Origin: JBCBDX01 sp038529265
Lineage (GTDB): Bacteria; Pseudomonadota; Alphaproteobacteria; Rhizobiales; Rhizobiaceae
NCBI GenBank assembly: GCA_038529265.1
Contig: JBCBDX010000011.1
Coordinates: 62,001 to 126,000 of the forward strand
Length of the DNA: 64,000 nt
Direction of reading: 5' to 3'
Shown here: positions 54,019-61,706 of the stretch, in pieces
How positions within the stretch are numbered: position 1 is the stretch's first letter
How the letters are laid out: each line of letters opens with the position of its first letter
Program-made: the position numbers and the translations under genes
The notes under the pieces: generated by a model
Told to the model about the DNA's origin: nothing
The model's input: the letters and a program-made list of their open reading frames with translations, nothing else
Databases searched by the model: none

Positions 54019-54105
54019 CTAGGGTACGATGCCAATCATCAACGCGGCAATGAACATAAACGCTGCGAACACGAGCAACGTGCTGAATGAGCGAGTAATT
54101 CCCAT
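54019..54105 (-). CDS. 28-residue single-helix membrane protein
   Basis: An 87-base minus-strand frame reads MGITRSFSTLLVFAAFMFIA then ALMIGIVP and stops. The ATG at 54105 is preceded by a textbook ribosome site, GGGAGG, 4 bases before it. The protein is one transmembrane helix with a short basic N-terminus (cytoplasmic, by positive-inside). It ends 8 bases before the azoR terminator, which has a T-run on this strand. Too short for standard gene callers. Function unknown; single-helix peptides of this size often bind a membrane partner. Confidence 0.7.
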   Translation of the reverse strand: MGITRSFSTLLVFAAFMFIAALMIGIVP

Positions 54106-54338
54106 CGAACCTCCCATTCGGTTGAACGGCGAGAATATCAAACGAATGTGTCCGGGAAAGAAAATTCGTTGCTGCGGCGCATCAATACGGTTGTCGCAAG
54201 CTCGATATCTGTTTTCTAACTATCTGAATTTTATATCAAATATTCGTTCACCATGACTGCGGTTTAGTTATTCACACCGCCGCTTGAACGAAGATGCATA
54301 AACGCTAACTGCCTTAATTCAGCAACTGAGGATTAGTG

Positions 54339-54575
54339 GTGTCAAGGTTTGCCCGCTTCTTGTTGATCAACGTGCTTACAGGGGCAGTGCTAGGCTGTGC
54401 CTTTGTGGCGGGCGTTTTGTACACCGACACCGGTGGTCTTGGTTCTTTGGTCATGAGGTCCAAAGAATAGATGCTGCTCTTGGCAATCATCTTTGTGTCG
54501 ACTGCGGTCAGTGTGAGGCTGATGTATTGGACAACAGCCCTGTTCTCGATGCCCGATGATCCTAGAGATGCTTGA
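54339..54575 (+). pseudogene. Small membrane-protein frame split by one amber codon
   Basis: A GTG at 54339 (TGAGGA just upstream) opens 43 codons (VSRFARFLLINVLTGAVLGC, then FVAGVLY...VMRSKE) ending at TAG 54468-54470. The same frame continues directly with ATG at 54471 for 34 more codons (MLLLAIIFVSTAVSVRLMYW, ending MPDDPRDA). Each half has one membrane helix. Together they make a two-helix protein of ~78 residues with coherent hydrophobicity, so I read this as one gene interrupted by a single stop codon. Alternatives: two tiny genes, or a base-calling error. The antisense 100-codon frame is a shadow. Confidence 0.55.
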
Positions 54576-54582
54576 GGCTGGC

Positions 54583-55755
54583 CTAAAGCGCGTTCAAAAG
54601 TGCTGGTGTCGGCCAACTGTCAGCTGGTAGGCCAAGGCGCAATTGTTCGGCACGAACCGCCGCGCGTGTGCCGGCACCTAAAATACCGTCAACCTTGCCC
54701 ACATCATAGCCGCGCGCCTGCAATTTGCGTTGCAGAGCCTTCATCTGATCGCCATTAAGCCCGTCATGCCCGCTGCCCGCATTGTAGCGCTGAGCACCAC
54801 CAAGGCGGGTCGCGAAATAGGCCGCGGTCGTCACATAGGTTAGCGACTGGTTCCACTCCAAAAGTACGTTGAAATTGGGATAGGCGAGGAAGGCCGGCCC
54901 TTTCCGACCCATGGGCAAAAGGAGGCTCGCCTGTTGCCCGGCGGGCAGCGTACCGGTCCTTGGCTGCACGCCGCGTGATGCCCATTCTGAAATGGGCAAG
55001 TCGCGGCCAAGGCCAATGTCTTCCCACGCTTTATCACCAGGTACCGTCACTTCTTGCAGCCATGGCTGATTGGGCTGCCAGCCAAGCGATGATAGAAAAT
55101 TGGCCGCCGTCATGATGGCATCTTCGGCTGATGTCTTCATGTTGATCTTGCCATCACCGTCACCATCGCGGCCTTTGGTCAAATAGTCTTCCGGCAAGAC
55201 CTGAATTTGCCCGATTTCTCCAGCCCACGCACCGGTTACGTTGGCAGGCACAATGTCAGCATCGATCAATTTGGCCAGCGCCAGCAATTGCGGACGGAAG
55301 AGCTCTGGACGCCGGCAATCATGAGCAAGCGTCGCCAGTGCATTGAGCGTATTAAAATCACCTTGAACAGCACCATAGTCGGTTTCGAACGCCCAGAAGG
55401 ACGTAATGACTTCAGGCGAAACACCATATTCGCTCCGCGCGCGGTCGAATGTGGATGCATAGCGCTGCAAATTGCGGCGGCCATTGTCCATGCGGTTTTG
55501 CGAGATCAGGCGTTGGGAGAAGGTCAGGAAATCTAGCGTGAAAACGCCTTGTGACCGGTCGCGGCTGATGACTTTGGAGTTGGTACGAGCGCCAGCCAGA
55601 GCATTGAGACCTTTTTGACCGACACCAGCGGTGCGCGCTTCTTCCACCATAGCTGAGCGCCATGCCCCAAAATCACCGCCACAGGCTTGGGCTAAGGCGG
55701 TAACGGGCAGGCCTATGGCCAAACAAAATCCCAAGCTGAACGTTTTCAACCGCAT
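54583..55755 (-). CDS. Lytic murein transglycosylase (MltB type) with peptidoglycan-binding domain
   Basis: 390 residues. Signal peptide ~1-22 (GLPVTALAQA), no lipobox. The lytic transglycosylase domain (~25-320) has the catalytic Glu in SFWAFETDYGAVQGDFN and the family segments GAWAGEIGQIQVLPEDYL and YPNFNVLLEWNQSLTY. A PG_binding_1 domain ends the chain (GDQMKALQRKLQARGYDVGKVDG then LGAGTRAAVRAEQLRLGLPA). Cuts glycan strands in the periplasm, forming 1,6-anhydro-muropeptides. Lies 18 bases from a GH25 lipoprotein gene on the same strand; a shared wall-remodelling operon is likely. Confidence 0.9.
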   Translation of the reverse strand: MRLKTFSLGFCLAIGLPVTALAQACGGDFGAWRSAMVEEARTAGVGQKGLNALAGARTNSKVISRDRSQGVFTLDFLTFSQRLISQNRMDNGRRNLQRYASTFDRARSEYGVSPEVITSFWAFETDYGAVQGDFNTLNALATLAHDCRRPELFRPQLLALAKLIDADIVPANVTGAWAGEIGQIQVLPEDYLTKGRDGDGDGKINMKTSAEDAIMTAANFLSSLGWQPNQPWLQEVTVPGDKAWEDIGLGRDLPISEWASRGVQPRTGTLPAGQQASLLLPMGRKGPAFLAYPNFNVLLEWNQSLTYVTTAAYFATRLGGAQRYNAGSGHDGLNGDQMKALQRKLQARGYDVGKVDGILGAGTRAAVRAEQLRLGLPADSWPTPALLNAL

Positions 55756-55773
55756 GATCTTCCTCCGGAACTG

Positions 55774-56661
55774 CTATCTTTTTGCTGCTTTGAGCCAGTC
55801 ACGCCATGCGCTTTCACTGCCTGCAAAGACATTGATATCGATGTCACCCACCGCGCCTTGGATACGGCCCGTACCGGTATATTGCCAAAAGGCCCAGCGG
55901 CGACCGGGATAGGTAACTTTAGGGTGTGTTTTAGTCGATCTAAGCCAGAACACCTCGTCGTTCATATGTCCCACGAGATTGTCGCGGTGGAAATCGACTG
56001 TTGTGTAGATGATGGGTCGCTGGCCGTAGTGACGTTCAACAATATCCATCCAACGTTTCATTTTTGCGCGTACTTCTGCCGGTGGGGGACGGCGTTTGCA
56101 CGTCGGTGATTTCGGGTTCCACTCCGCATCCAGTACCGGGGGAAGGGCGCCACCTGTCTTCGGCACGTTACGAATATACCAGCGCGCCTGTTGTTCGGCC
56201 GATGTGCAAAAATAGAGGAAATGATAGGCACCGCGCTCAATACCCGCACGTCCAGCTCCGGCCCAATTGACCGCGAACATATCGTCTAGAAGATCACCAC
56301 CCTCGGTGGCCTTGATGAACGCAAAGCGGATATTTTGCCGTTGTAGCTCGCTCCAATTCAGAGCGCGCTGCCATTTGGCAACATCAACGCCATGCACCGG
56401 AAAGCCGAACGGCGCGCCGCCTTCCCATTCAAAGACCGGATCGCTGTCGCCGTAGCGCGGACGCGCTTTTTCCAAAGGATAGGAAACAGTTTGTGGGCTC
56501 AATGTTGATTGGGTGGCGATTTGTTCAAACTCTGAACCGACGGAGTTGCAGCCTGTCAGTAGTGCGCCGGACAAGAACAAAATGGCCGCCGCCGATGCAG
56601 TTTTATTCGTGCCGGTGTATTTCAAACCGAATCGTCCCCAGTGCTTGAAGCGGCTTATCAT
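55774..56661 (-). CDS. Glycoside hydrolase family 25 lysozyme-like lipoprotein
   Basis: 295 residues from the ATG at 56661 (MISRFKHWGRFG); a start at 56742 adds a non-signal stretch. Residues ~20-38 end in LLTGC, a lipobox, so the protein is probably lipid-anchored. The GH25 fold (N-acetylmuramidase) follows: HGVDVAKWQRALNW, FAFIKATEGGDLLDDMF, HFLYF, PPVLDAEWNPKS (catalytic Asp/Glu pair) and IYTTVDFH, ending WAFWQYTGTGRIQGAVGDID. It would cut the glycan backbone in the envelope. Next to an MltB gene. Confidence 0.88.
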   Translation of the reverse strand: MISRFKHWGRFGLKYTGTNKTASAAAILFLSGALLTGCNSVGSEFEQIATQSTLSPQTVSYPLEKARPRYGDSDPVFEWEGGAPFGFPVHGVDVAKWQRALNWSELQRQNIRFAFIKATEGGDLLDDMFAVNWAGAGRAGIERGAYHFLYFCTSAEQQARWYIRNVPKTGGALPPVLDAEWNPKSPTCKRRPPPAEVRAKMKRWMDIVERHYGQRPIIYTTVDFHRDNLVGHMNDEVFWLRSTKTHPKVTYPGRRWAFWQYTGTGRIQGAVGDIDINVFAGSESAWRDWLKAAKR

Positions 56662-56768
56662 GATGTATGGCCAATTGCGCGTTTGAACCGGCAATATGTC
56701 GCTTTGGTGACGTAGCGCAACGTTGACGTGGTGACCGTCCACGCTACACCTTCACTGCTGGAGGCCTC

Positions 56769-58151
56769 ATGATCAAGTTCTTGAAGTTGTTTGGCGTACT
56801 GGTGTTAGCGGTACTATTTGGCAGCGTTACGTATCTATTTTTGATGCCGCCGGACTTGTTACGCGTGGGTTCTAACTATACCGCAAAGATTGTTTGCTCT
56901 AACGTTTTTATTGCCAATCGCAACGAAGATAAGGTGCTTGAGATCGATGTTCAGGCACCCGGCCATCCTCTCCTGCGTCTAATGCAGGTGGAAGTGGATA
57001 GATCAAACGGGTCGGTACGAGCAGCTCTTTTGGGATTGATCGCGCCCGGCATGGCCTTCATGCGTGGGCCAAAGCTCGGCTGTACTTCTTTACCTTCGTT
57101 GGAACGTGATAACTTGGCCATGGTCGAAAAGCTGCCAGCTTCGATCAATCGAGACGCAGATTTACCCTGGCCCAGTGGTGACTTTGTATCACCATATCAG
57201 TCTAATGCGGTGCAGCGAGTTATTGAAGATCACGCATTAGCAGGTCCCGGCATGCGCGCGGTACTCGTTGTAAAGGACGGCAGAATTGTGGGCGAGCGCT
57301 ATGGCGACGGGTTCGACGCTCAAACGCCATTACTGGGATGGTCGATCACCAAAAGCGTCACGGCGGCGCTAATTGGTAGAGCGATCCGCGAGGGTCATAT
57401 GTCACTTGATGATGATGTCGCGGAGGTTTTTGGATGGGACGATAATCGCCGGAATATCGCTTTGACAGACTTGATGGCCATGGCCAGTGATCTGGAATGG
57501 AATGAGGGCTACGGTTCCGTATCTGATGTCACCCGGATGCTGTATCTGGAAGATGATATGGCAAACTTCGTAGCAGGCATGCCACTCGATAGTGAAACAC
57601 CTCCAGGCATTGGTGAAAACTTCAGCTATTCCTCTGGCACGAGCGTGCTATTGAGCCGAGCCTGGCAAGCAGCTTTTGATGACATCGCTGAAGCAGTGCG
57701 TTTTCCCAGTGTTGCCTTGTTTGAGCCGCTGGGCATGACAAGCGCAGTCTTGGAAATGGATGCGGCGGGTACTTATGCCGGCTCGTCATATATGTATGCA
57801 ACCGCACGCGACTGGGCGCGGTTCGGGCAGTTCATGCTGCAGCGAGGCGTATGGGAGGGGCGGTCGCTTCTGCCGATTGACTATGTGGATTGGATGACGA
57901 CAAGCCACCCTGCATCAAACGGGCAATATGGTAATGCGCAGGTGTGGAAACGCGCCGCGAATGGCTGGATGTCGGGCGCAAACCCCAAACTGCCCGCTGA
58001 TGCCTTCTTCATGAATGGGCATGATGGACAATCAATAAGTGTTATCCCGTCGGAAGGGTTGGTACTGGTTCGTTTGGGCCTTACGCCGACAGATAAACGA
58101 TACAAGGTCGCATTCCTGCTGGAAGCCTTGATTGAGGCAACAGCCGACTAG
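56769..58151 (+). CDS. Beta-lactamase-like serine hydrolase
   Basis: 460 residues. N-terminal signal or anchor (FGVLVLAVLFGSVTYLFLM). A class-C beta-lactamase/penicillin-recognising fold (~150-450): SxxK nucleophile in GWSITKSVTAALIG, the YxS-type second motif in ENFSYSSGTSVLL, and a KTG-like position replaced by NGHDGQ. This HxG-type third motif occurs in esterases and 6-aminohexanoate-dimer hydrolases. So an esterase/amidase is more likely than antibiotic hydrolysis. The N-terminal ~130 residues form an extra domain. Divergent from the GH25 lipoprotein gene. Confidence 0.85.
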   Translation: MIKFLKLFGVLVLAVLFGSVTYLFLMPPDLLRVGSNYTAKIVCSNVFIANRNEDKVLEIDVQAPGHPLLRLMQVEVDRSNGSVRAALLGLIAPGMAFMRGPKLGCTSLPSLERDNLAMVEKLPASINRDADLPWPSGDFVSPYQSNAVQRVIEDHALAGPGMRAVLVVKDGRIVGERYGDGFDAQTPLLGWSITKSVTAALIGRAIREGHMSLDDDVAEVFGWDDNRRNIALTDLMAMASDLEWNEGYGSVSDVTRMLYLEDDMANFVAGMPLDSETPPGIGENFSYSSGTSVLLSRAWQAAFDDIAEAVRFPSVALFEPLGMTSAVLEMDAAGTYAGSSYMYATARDWARFGQFMLQRGVWEGRSLLPIDYVDWMTTSHPASNGQYGNAQVWKRAANGWMSGANPKLPADAFFMNGHDGQSISVIPSEGLVLVRLGLTPTDKRYKVAFLLEALIEATAD

Positions 58152-58744
58152 ACGGCTTTAAGGTTCCGAACCCTTTCTGCCAGCCCGTCAGCTAATTGGC
58201 TCACCCGTTCGGCGGTGTTTGCTTTTTGCGCATAGGTTCTGATGCCCATTATTTCGGCTTGCAGCCACGCGCCAAGAAAAGCCGGGTCCGAATCTTCCCG
58301 TAACTCACCCGCCGACCGCGCCCGGTCAAAATGCTCGGCAAACATCTCTTCGGTCGCATCGAGCAAGTGTGACGCAACCGCCTGTAGCTTAGGCTCGGTC
58401 GCATGAAGCTCGGTGACGGATTTCATCATCATGCAGGCAACCGATGGTGCATCGCGTTCACACAAATTGCGAAACGAACCGGCATAGGCCGCAATGCCCT
58501 CAAGGATAGTTTCGCTGTCGCTCAGATACTTTTCCAACTCTGCGCGGCGACCAGCAGCATAACTATTCAATGCTGCCTCAAACACGCCGGCCTTGGAGCC
58601 AAAGCGCGCATAGATACTGCCAGGGCCTAAATCGAGCGCGGTCTCTAGATCCTTCATCGACGTGGCGTGATAGCCTTGCATCCAAAAGAGGGATGTTGCG
58701 CGGCTGAGCGTTTCATCGCTGTCGTATTTTTCTTTTCGGGCCAT
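58148..58744 (-). CDS. TetR/AcrR-family regulator
   Basis: 198 residues from the ATG at 58744 (MARKEKYDSDETLSRATSLF); the open frame upstream to 58951 is not coding. The N-terminal helix-turn-helix is clear (GYHATSMKDLETALDLGPGS, then YARFGSKAGVFEAALNSY). The C-terminal ligand domain is helical with Cys in CMMMKSVTELHA. Divergent from an AhpD-like gene; the 118-base gap contains three TTGAG-type repeats, so it probably represses that gene and itself. Confidence 0.92.
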   Translation of the reverse strand: MARKEKYDSDETLSRATSLFWMQGYHATSMKDLETALDLGPGSIYARFGSKAGVFEAALNSYAAGRRAELEKYLSDSETILEGIAAYAGSFRNLCERDAPSVACMMMKSVTELHATEPKLQAVASHLLDATEEMFAEHFDRARSAGELREDSDPAFLGAWLQAEIMGIRTYAQKANTAERVSQLADGLAERVRNLKAV

Positions 58745-58753
58745 GATCTCACA

Positions 58754-58828
58754 TTTGAGTGATCGTTCAAAAATAATTCTTGAGTGATCATTAAAATAAT
58801 GTATTTTCAAAATTGAGCAAGCACTCAA
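58754..58828. promoter_or_regulatory. Three TTGAGTGATC-like repeats in TetR/AhpD intergenic region
   Basis: The sites are TTTGAGTGATCGTTCAAA (58754-58771, an imperfect palindrome with 14 of 18 matching), TTGAGTGATCATTAA (58780-58794), and TTGAG-6-CTCAA (58813-58828). They lie between the divergent TetR gene and the AhpD-like gene and fit a TetR operator array. Confidence 0.6.
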
Positions 58829-58862
58829 ATTGAATTTCAAACAATCCGATAAGGAAACCCCG

Positions 58863-59432
58863 ATGACCGACTTCACAGCCCACAATCTCGAAACCGCCCC
58901 CGAAGCCAGCAAGCCGTTGTTGGAAAAATCGCAAAAAGCATTTGGTCGCATTCCCGGACTGCATGCGGTTATGGCTGAATCCCCACAGCATTTGGAAGGC
59001 TACCAAGTGCTCCACCACCTGTTCACGCAAACCAACTTCGATGCTGTTGAGCAGACTGTGGTTTGGCAAACCATCAACGTAGAGCATGAGTGCCACTATT
59101 GCGTGCCAGCGCACACAGGCATTGCCAAACGCACCAAGGTTCCAGATGATGTGATTGAAGCGCTCCGCAACGAGACCATCCTGCCCACCGCAAAGCTGGA
59201 AGCGCTTCGCACTTTCACGCTAGAAGTCGTGCGCCAGCGTGGCAACGTCACCGACGAGCAGGTCCAGATCTTCTTCAATGCGGGATATGATCGCCGTGCT
59301 GTGCTCGATGTTGTCTTGGCAACCGCGCAAAAGGTAATGTCCAACTACGTGAATCACATTGCGCAAACGCCGATTGATGAGGTCGTCAAACCGTTCGCTT
59401 GGCAGAAAGTAACGACGCGCGCCGCTGCCTGA
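58863..59432 (+). CDS. Carboxymuconolactone decarboxylase-family (AhpD-like) protein
   Basis: 189 residues from the ATG at 58863 (MTDFTAHNLETAPEASK), preceded by AAGGAAACCCCG. The AhpD active site EHECHYCVPAHTGIA has the Cys-X-X-Cys pair and following His of alkylhydroperoxidases. The helical repeat core (GYDRRAVLDVVLATAQKVMSN) is typical. Probably reduces peroxides or acts as a general thiol reductase. Controlled by the divergent TetR via repeats at 58754-58828. A terminator follows at 59456. Confidence 0.9.
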   Translation: MTDFTAHNLETAPEASKPLLEKSQKAFGRIPGLHAVMAESPQHLEGYQVLHHLFTQTNFDAVEQTVVWQTINVEHECHYCVPAHTGIAKRTKVPDDVIEALRNETILPTAKLEALRTFTLEVVRQRGNVTDEQVQIFFNAGYDRRAVLDVVLATAQKVMSNYVNHIAQTPIDEVVKPFAWQKVTTRAAA

Positions 59433-59455
59433 TTGCGGCCAACACCAATCGTTTA

Positions 59456-59495
59456 ATGCCGTCAGAGCGCGAGTTCCGGCGGCATTTGTTTTTGC
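59456..59495 (+). terminator. Terminator candidate after the AhpD-like gene
   Basis: AATGCCG and CGGCATT pair across an 18-base loop and run into TTGTTTTT. Confidence 0.5.
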
Positions 59496-59588
59496 GCACT
59501 TATGCCCTTTTATTCGTTGCAGGCGCGATCAGGTCCATTGTAATAGTTGATAATGTCTACAACTACAGCTTCTGGGAGGCGTTTGGAA

Positions 59589-60086
59589 ATGAAGTGTATC
59601 GGGTCTTTGGTTGCAGTCGGAATGCTGATGGCAACACCGGTTTATGCCGTAGCGTCGTCTGAAGGGTTTTCAGTCGCCAAGATGACCTTCGAGTCAATCG
59701 ACGCCGATGGGAATGGGGAGATCATTCCCGATGAGATGACTGAGTTTGGCGATTCCATCTTCCTCGGCATGGACTATGACAAAAATAGCGAAGTTACTTT
59801 TGAAGAGTTTTCCGAATGGGATATTGGCTTTGGTACAGCAGCCGACAATGAGGGTGGCCCGGATGCCATCAAGATTGCCAACCGTATCCTCTTTGGCTTG
59901 TGGGATAGTGATAAGGATGGCGCGATCACGTTAAGTGAGTTTTCAAAGGCAGGTTCGCAAGATTTTGCCAGAGCTGACATTAATGGAGATCAAGCGCTGG
60001 ACCCGCGTGAGTATCTTTTGGGCCACACTGTCAATGTTGTCATGCGCGGTGCAATCCGCCCGGACATTGACGTGGGCGCACGGTAA
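59589..60086 (+). CDS. Secreted EF-hand calcium-binding protein
   Basis: 165 residues from the ATG at 59589 (MKCIGSLVAVGMLMATPVYA), GGGAGG upstream. Signal peptide ~1-21. It carries four EF-hand-like loops: DADGNGEIIPDE, DYDKNSEVTFEE, DSDKDGAITLSE and DINGDQALDPRE, each with the Asp-x-Asp/Asn pattern and terminal Glu; the second is degenerate. A calerythrin-like four-hand Ca2+ sensor/buffer outside the cytoplasm. Lies directly beside the curlin locus on the opposite strand; a Ca2+-linked surface role is possible but unproven. Confidence 0.88.
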   Translation: MKCIGSLVAVGMLMATPVYAVASSEGFSVAKMTFESIDADGNGEIIPDEMTEFGDSIFLGMDYDKNSEVTFEEFSEWDIGFGTAADNEGGPDAIKIANRILFGLWDSDKDGAITLSEFSKAGSQDFARADINGDQALDPREYLLGHTVNVVMRGAIRPDIDVGAR

Positions 60087-60108
60087 TCATTCAGGGCAAG
60101 ATAAGAGT

Positions 60109-60137
60109 AAGGCCGGAAGGGAAAACCTTCCGGCCTT
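60109..60137. terminator. Bidirectional terminator between EF-hand and curlin genes
   Basis: AAGGCCGGAAGG and CCTTCCGGCCTT pair across a 5-base loop (GAAAA). Strong stem; the T-rich flank is short on both strands. It can end both convergent genes. Confidence 0.75.
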
Positions 60138-60171
60138 ATTCGGCTGGTATCGCTGAGGGGGGACAGGGGGG

Positions 60172-60561
60172 TTATTTCCAGCCGAATTGGATTGTTGCGC
60201 CAGTTTCGTTGCCGTTCTGGCCGACATGGCCGTTGGTGCCTTCGCCCAACTGGAGCAGCAGATGATCATTGTTGTTGCCGTTTTGGACGAGCGTCCCGGT
60301 GTGGCCGTTACCGTCCTGAATGATGACGCCGTTATTGCCTGAACCGTTCTGACCAAGACCCGCGCTGTTGCCATTACCGTTCTGAGTGACGTTGCCTTTG
60401 ACCACGCTCAAGATACCAAGGCCCAACTTCATTGCATCTTTGTGCTCTTGTTTCTGCGGGTTGATTGAAATGGAAATCTGACCACCGGCATAAGCTGGTG
60501 CTGATACCATTGCTGTTGCGGCGATAGTGGCGGCGATGATTGTGTTGGCTACGCGTTTCAT
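60172..60561 (-). CDS. Curlin-repeat amyloid protein 1
   Basis: 129 residues. Signal peptide ~1-25 (AMVSAPAYA). From ~56 the chain has six 11-residue units of the curlin type, Q-x-G-x2-N-x5: QNGNGN, QNGSGN, QDGNGH, QNGNNN, QLGEGT, QNGNET, ending in FGWK. No Cys, unlike the other two curlins. This pattern (CsgA/CsgB) folds into a stacked beta solenoid forming curli fibres. Which of the three is the main subunit and which the nucleator cannot be told. Own promoter region; a motif at 60645-60666 is shared with curlin 2. Confidence 0.85.
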   Translation of the reverse strand: MKRVANTIIAATIAATAMVSAPAYAGGQISISINPQKQEHKDAMKLGLGILSVVKGNVTQNGNGNSAGLGQNGSGNNGVIIQDGNGHTGTLVQNGNNNDHLLLQLGEGTNGHVGQNGNETGATIQFGWK

Positions 60562-60644
60562 GATGTCATCCTCGTTTTCAAAGTTTTTTGTTTTGTGTCT
60601 CGTTTCGTTCGGTCCCTCGCTGACCGTGAAATGACTATGACGCT

Positions 60645-60666
60645 ACGTCACTGAACGCGTTTGGAA
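60645..60666 (-). promoter_or_regulatory. Conserved upstream motif of curlin 1
   Basis: ACGTCACTGAACG-N2-TTTGGAA on + (reverse complement on the gene strand), 84-105 bases upstream of the curlin 1 start. Identical at 20 of 22 positions to 61707-61728, upstream of curlin 2. A likely shared activator site. Confidence 0.55.
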
Positions 60667-60714
60667 TGCCCTGTTCATTTGTCGTTAAGAAATGAAAAAA
60701 AGTGCAAAAAACAC

Positions 60715-60745
60715 AAAAAACCCCACTGCGATATTTCGCAGTGGG
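60715..60745 (-). terminator. Intrinsic terminator after csgH
   Basis: CCCACTGCGA and TCGCAGTGGG pair across TATT, followed on the minus strand by six T residues (60715-60720), 25 bases after the csgH stop. Confidence 0.85.
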
Positions 60746-60769
60746 ATTAGGAAAAGATAGGATTATCAA

Positions 60770-61174
60770 TTAGATAGACAGGTGAACTGTGTCTTCACAT
60801 TTTACGCTTTTGCCACCAGCATCAACATCCAGTTTTACCGTGTAAGCGCCCGATGATAGTTGGATCATGCCAACAGTCGTATCACCATCTGAGGAGGCAA
60901 AAAACGGGCCGCCCTGGTTGATGTTTGTGCCATTACCGCGCACTGAAAATTTATATTCGCCTGAAACCTCGGTGGTTGCCGAAACCTTGGCGTCCAACCG
61001 TACCATGCCGTTGGTCTTGGTTTTGGCAATCGAGCAGGTCAGAGGGCCGCTTGTCTTGGAGACCATATTGCCAGCATCCGCGGCGATGGAGTTTGTGCAG
61101 GCAGCCACTGCAATAATGCCGACCATGCCAAGGGCCGTGCGGGCGCTGAAGGAAGTGAGTGTCTTGCGGGTCAT
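60770..61174 (-). CDS. csgH: Curli assembly chaperone CsgH
   Basis: 134 residues from the ATG at 61174 (MTRKTLTSFSARTALGM), with GAGGAGAAAATGAA just upstream; the long frame from 61708 covers curlin 2 on another register and is rejected. Signal or lipobox near AVAAC. The mature domain is a small immunoglobulin-like beta sandwich: TCSIAKTKT, VSGEYKFSVRGNG, INQGGPFFASSDGDT and YTVKLDVDAGGKSVKCED, with two Cys likely in a disulfide. CsgH/CsgC proteins block premature CsgA polymerisation in the periplasm. Downstream of curlin 2 with a 98-base gap. Confidence 0.82.
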   Translation of the reverse strand: MTRKTLTSFSARTALGMVGIIAVAACTNSIAADAGNMVSKTSGPLTCSIAKTKTNGMVRLDAKVSATTEVSGEYKFSVRGNGTNINQGGPFFASSDGDTTVGMIQLSSGAYTVKLDVDAGGKSVKCEDTVHLSI

Positions 61175-61216
61175 TTCATTTTCTCCTCTTGAGGAATTGG
61201 TCGGTTTTGCGGGTAA

Positions 61217-61247
61217 ACCCGGGTCGGCTTTGGTTGGCCGCCCGGGT
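61217..61247 (-). other. Intercistronic hairpin between curlin 2 and csgH
   Basis: ACCCGGG and CCCGGGT pair with an inner GGC/GCC, a stable stem without T-run, within the 98-base gap. It could protect the upstream curlin mRNA or reduce readthrough into csgH, giving more subunit than chaperone. Confidence 0.45.
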
Positions 61248-61272
61248 CCCCTCGCTTTGGCCATGCTGCCGA

Positions 61273-61638
61273 TTATGGGCAGTTTTGGATGATGGCGACT
61301 GTGTTGCCGACGCCAGCCTGGTTGGAAGAAGCCGCGCAGCCATTGCCTGTTTGAATGGTTGTGCTCTCGTTCAACGCGCCCAGCTGGTTTGTTTCGCTGA
61401 AATGGTTGTCGCCAGCTTGGCTGGAGCCTGCCAGATTGCCCAGACCGTCCTGTGTGATGATGGATGTTGAGCCATTGCCGTTTTGCAGGATGATGAGTTC
61501 GTTGAACAATCCGTTCTGACCACCACCAGCAGCGTTGCCGATACCGATTTGGTCGATGAAAACATCGTTGGCCATAGCAGGAGCTGCAAAGGCAGTTGTT
61601 GCAACGATAAGAGCAGAGATAAGAGATGTGCGTTTCAT
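61273..61638 (-). CDS. Curlin-repeat amyloid protein 2
   Basis: 121 residues. Signal peptide ~1-23 (AFAAPAMA). From ~28: IDQIGIGNAAGGGQNG, then eight 11-residue Q-x-G-x2-N units (QNGLFN, QNGNGS, QDGLGN, QAGDNH, QLGALN, QTGNGC, QAGVGN, QNCP). Two Cys lie at the C-terminal end (GNGCAA and QNCP), 22 residues apart. Curli-type subunit. Precedes csgH, so probably co-transcribed. Confidence 0.87.
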   Translation of the reverse strand: MKRTSLISALIVATTAFAAPAMANDVFIDQIGIGNAAGGGQNGLFNELIILQNGNGSTSIITQDGLGNLAGSSQAGDNHFSETNQLGALNESTTIQTGNGCAASSNQAGVGNTVAIIQNCP

Positions 61639-61706
61639 GATTTAGTTCCTCGCTTGTTAATTTTTTGAGGTTGGTGTCTGTCAGCCTCGAGATCGAAAGT
61701 AACCAC

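Noticed and set aside
54314..54616. 100-codon minus-strand frame over the split membrane gene
   Set aside because: Lacks a ribosome site; the plus-strand frame gives two coherent membrane helices.
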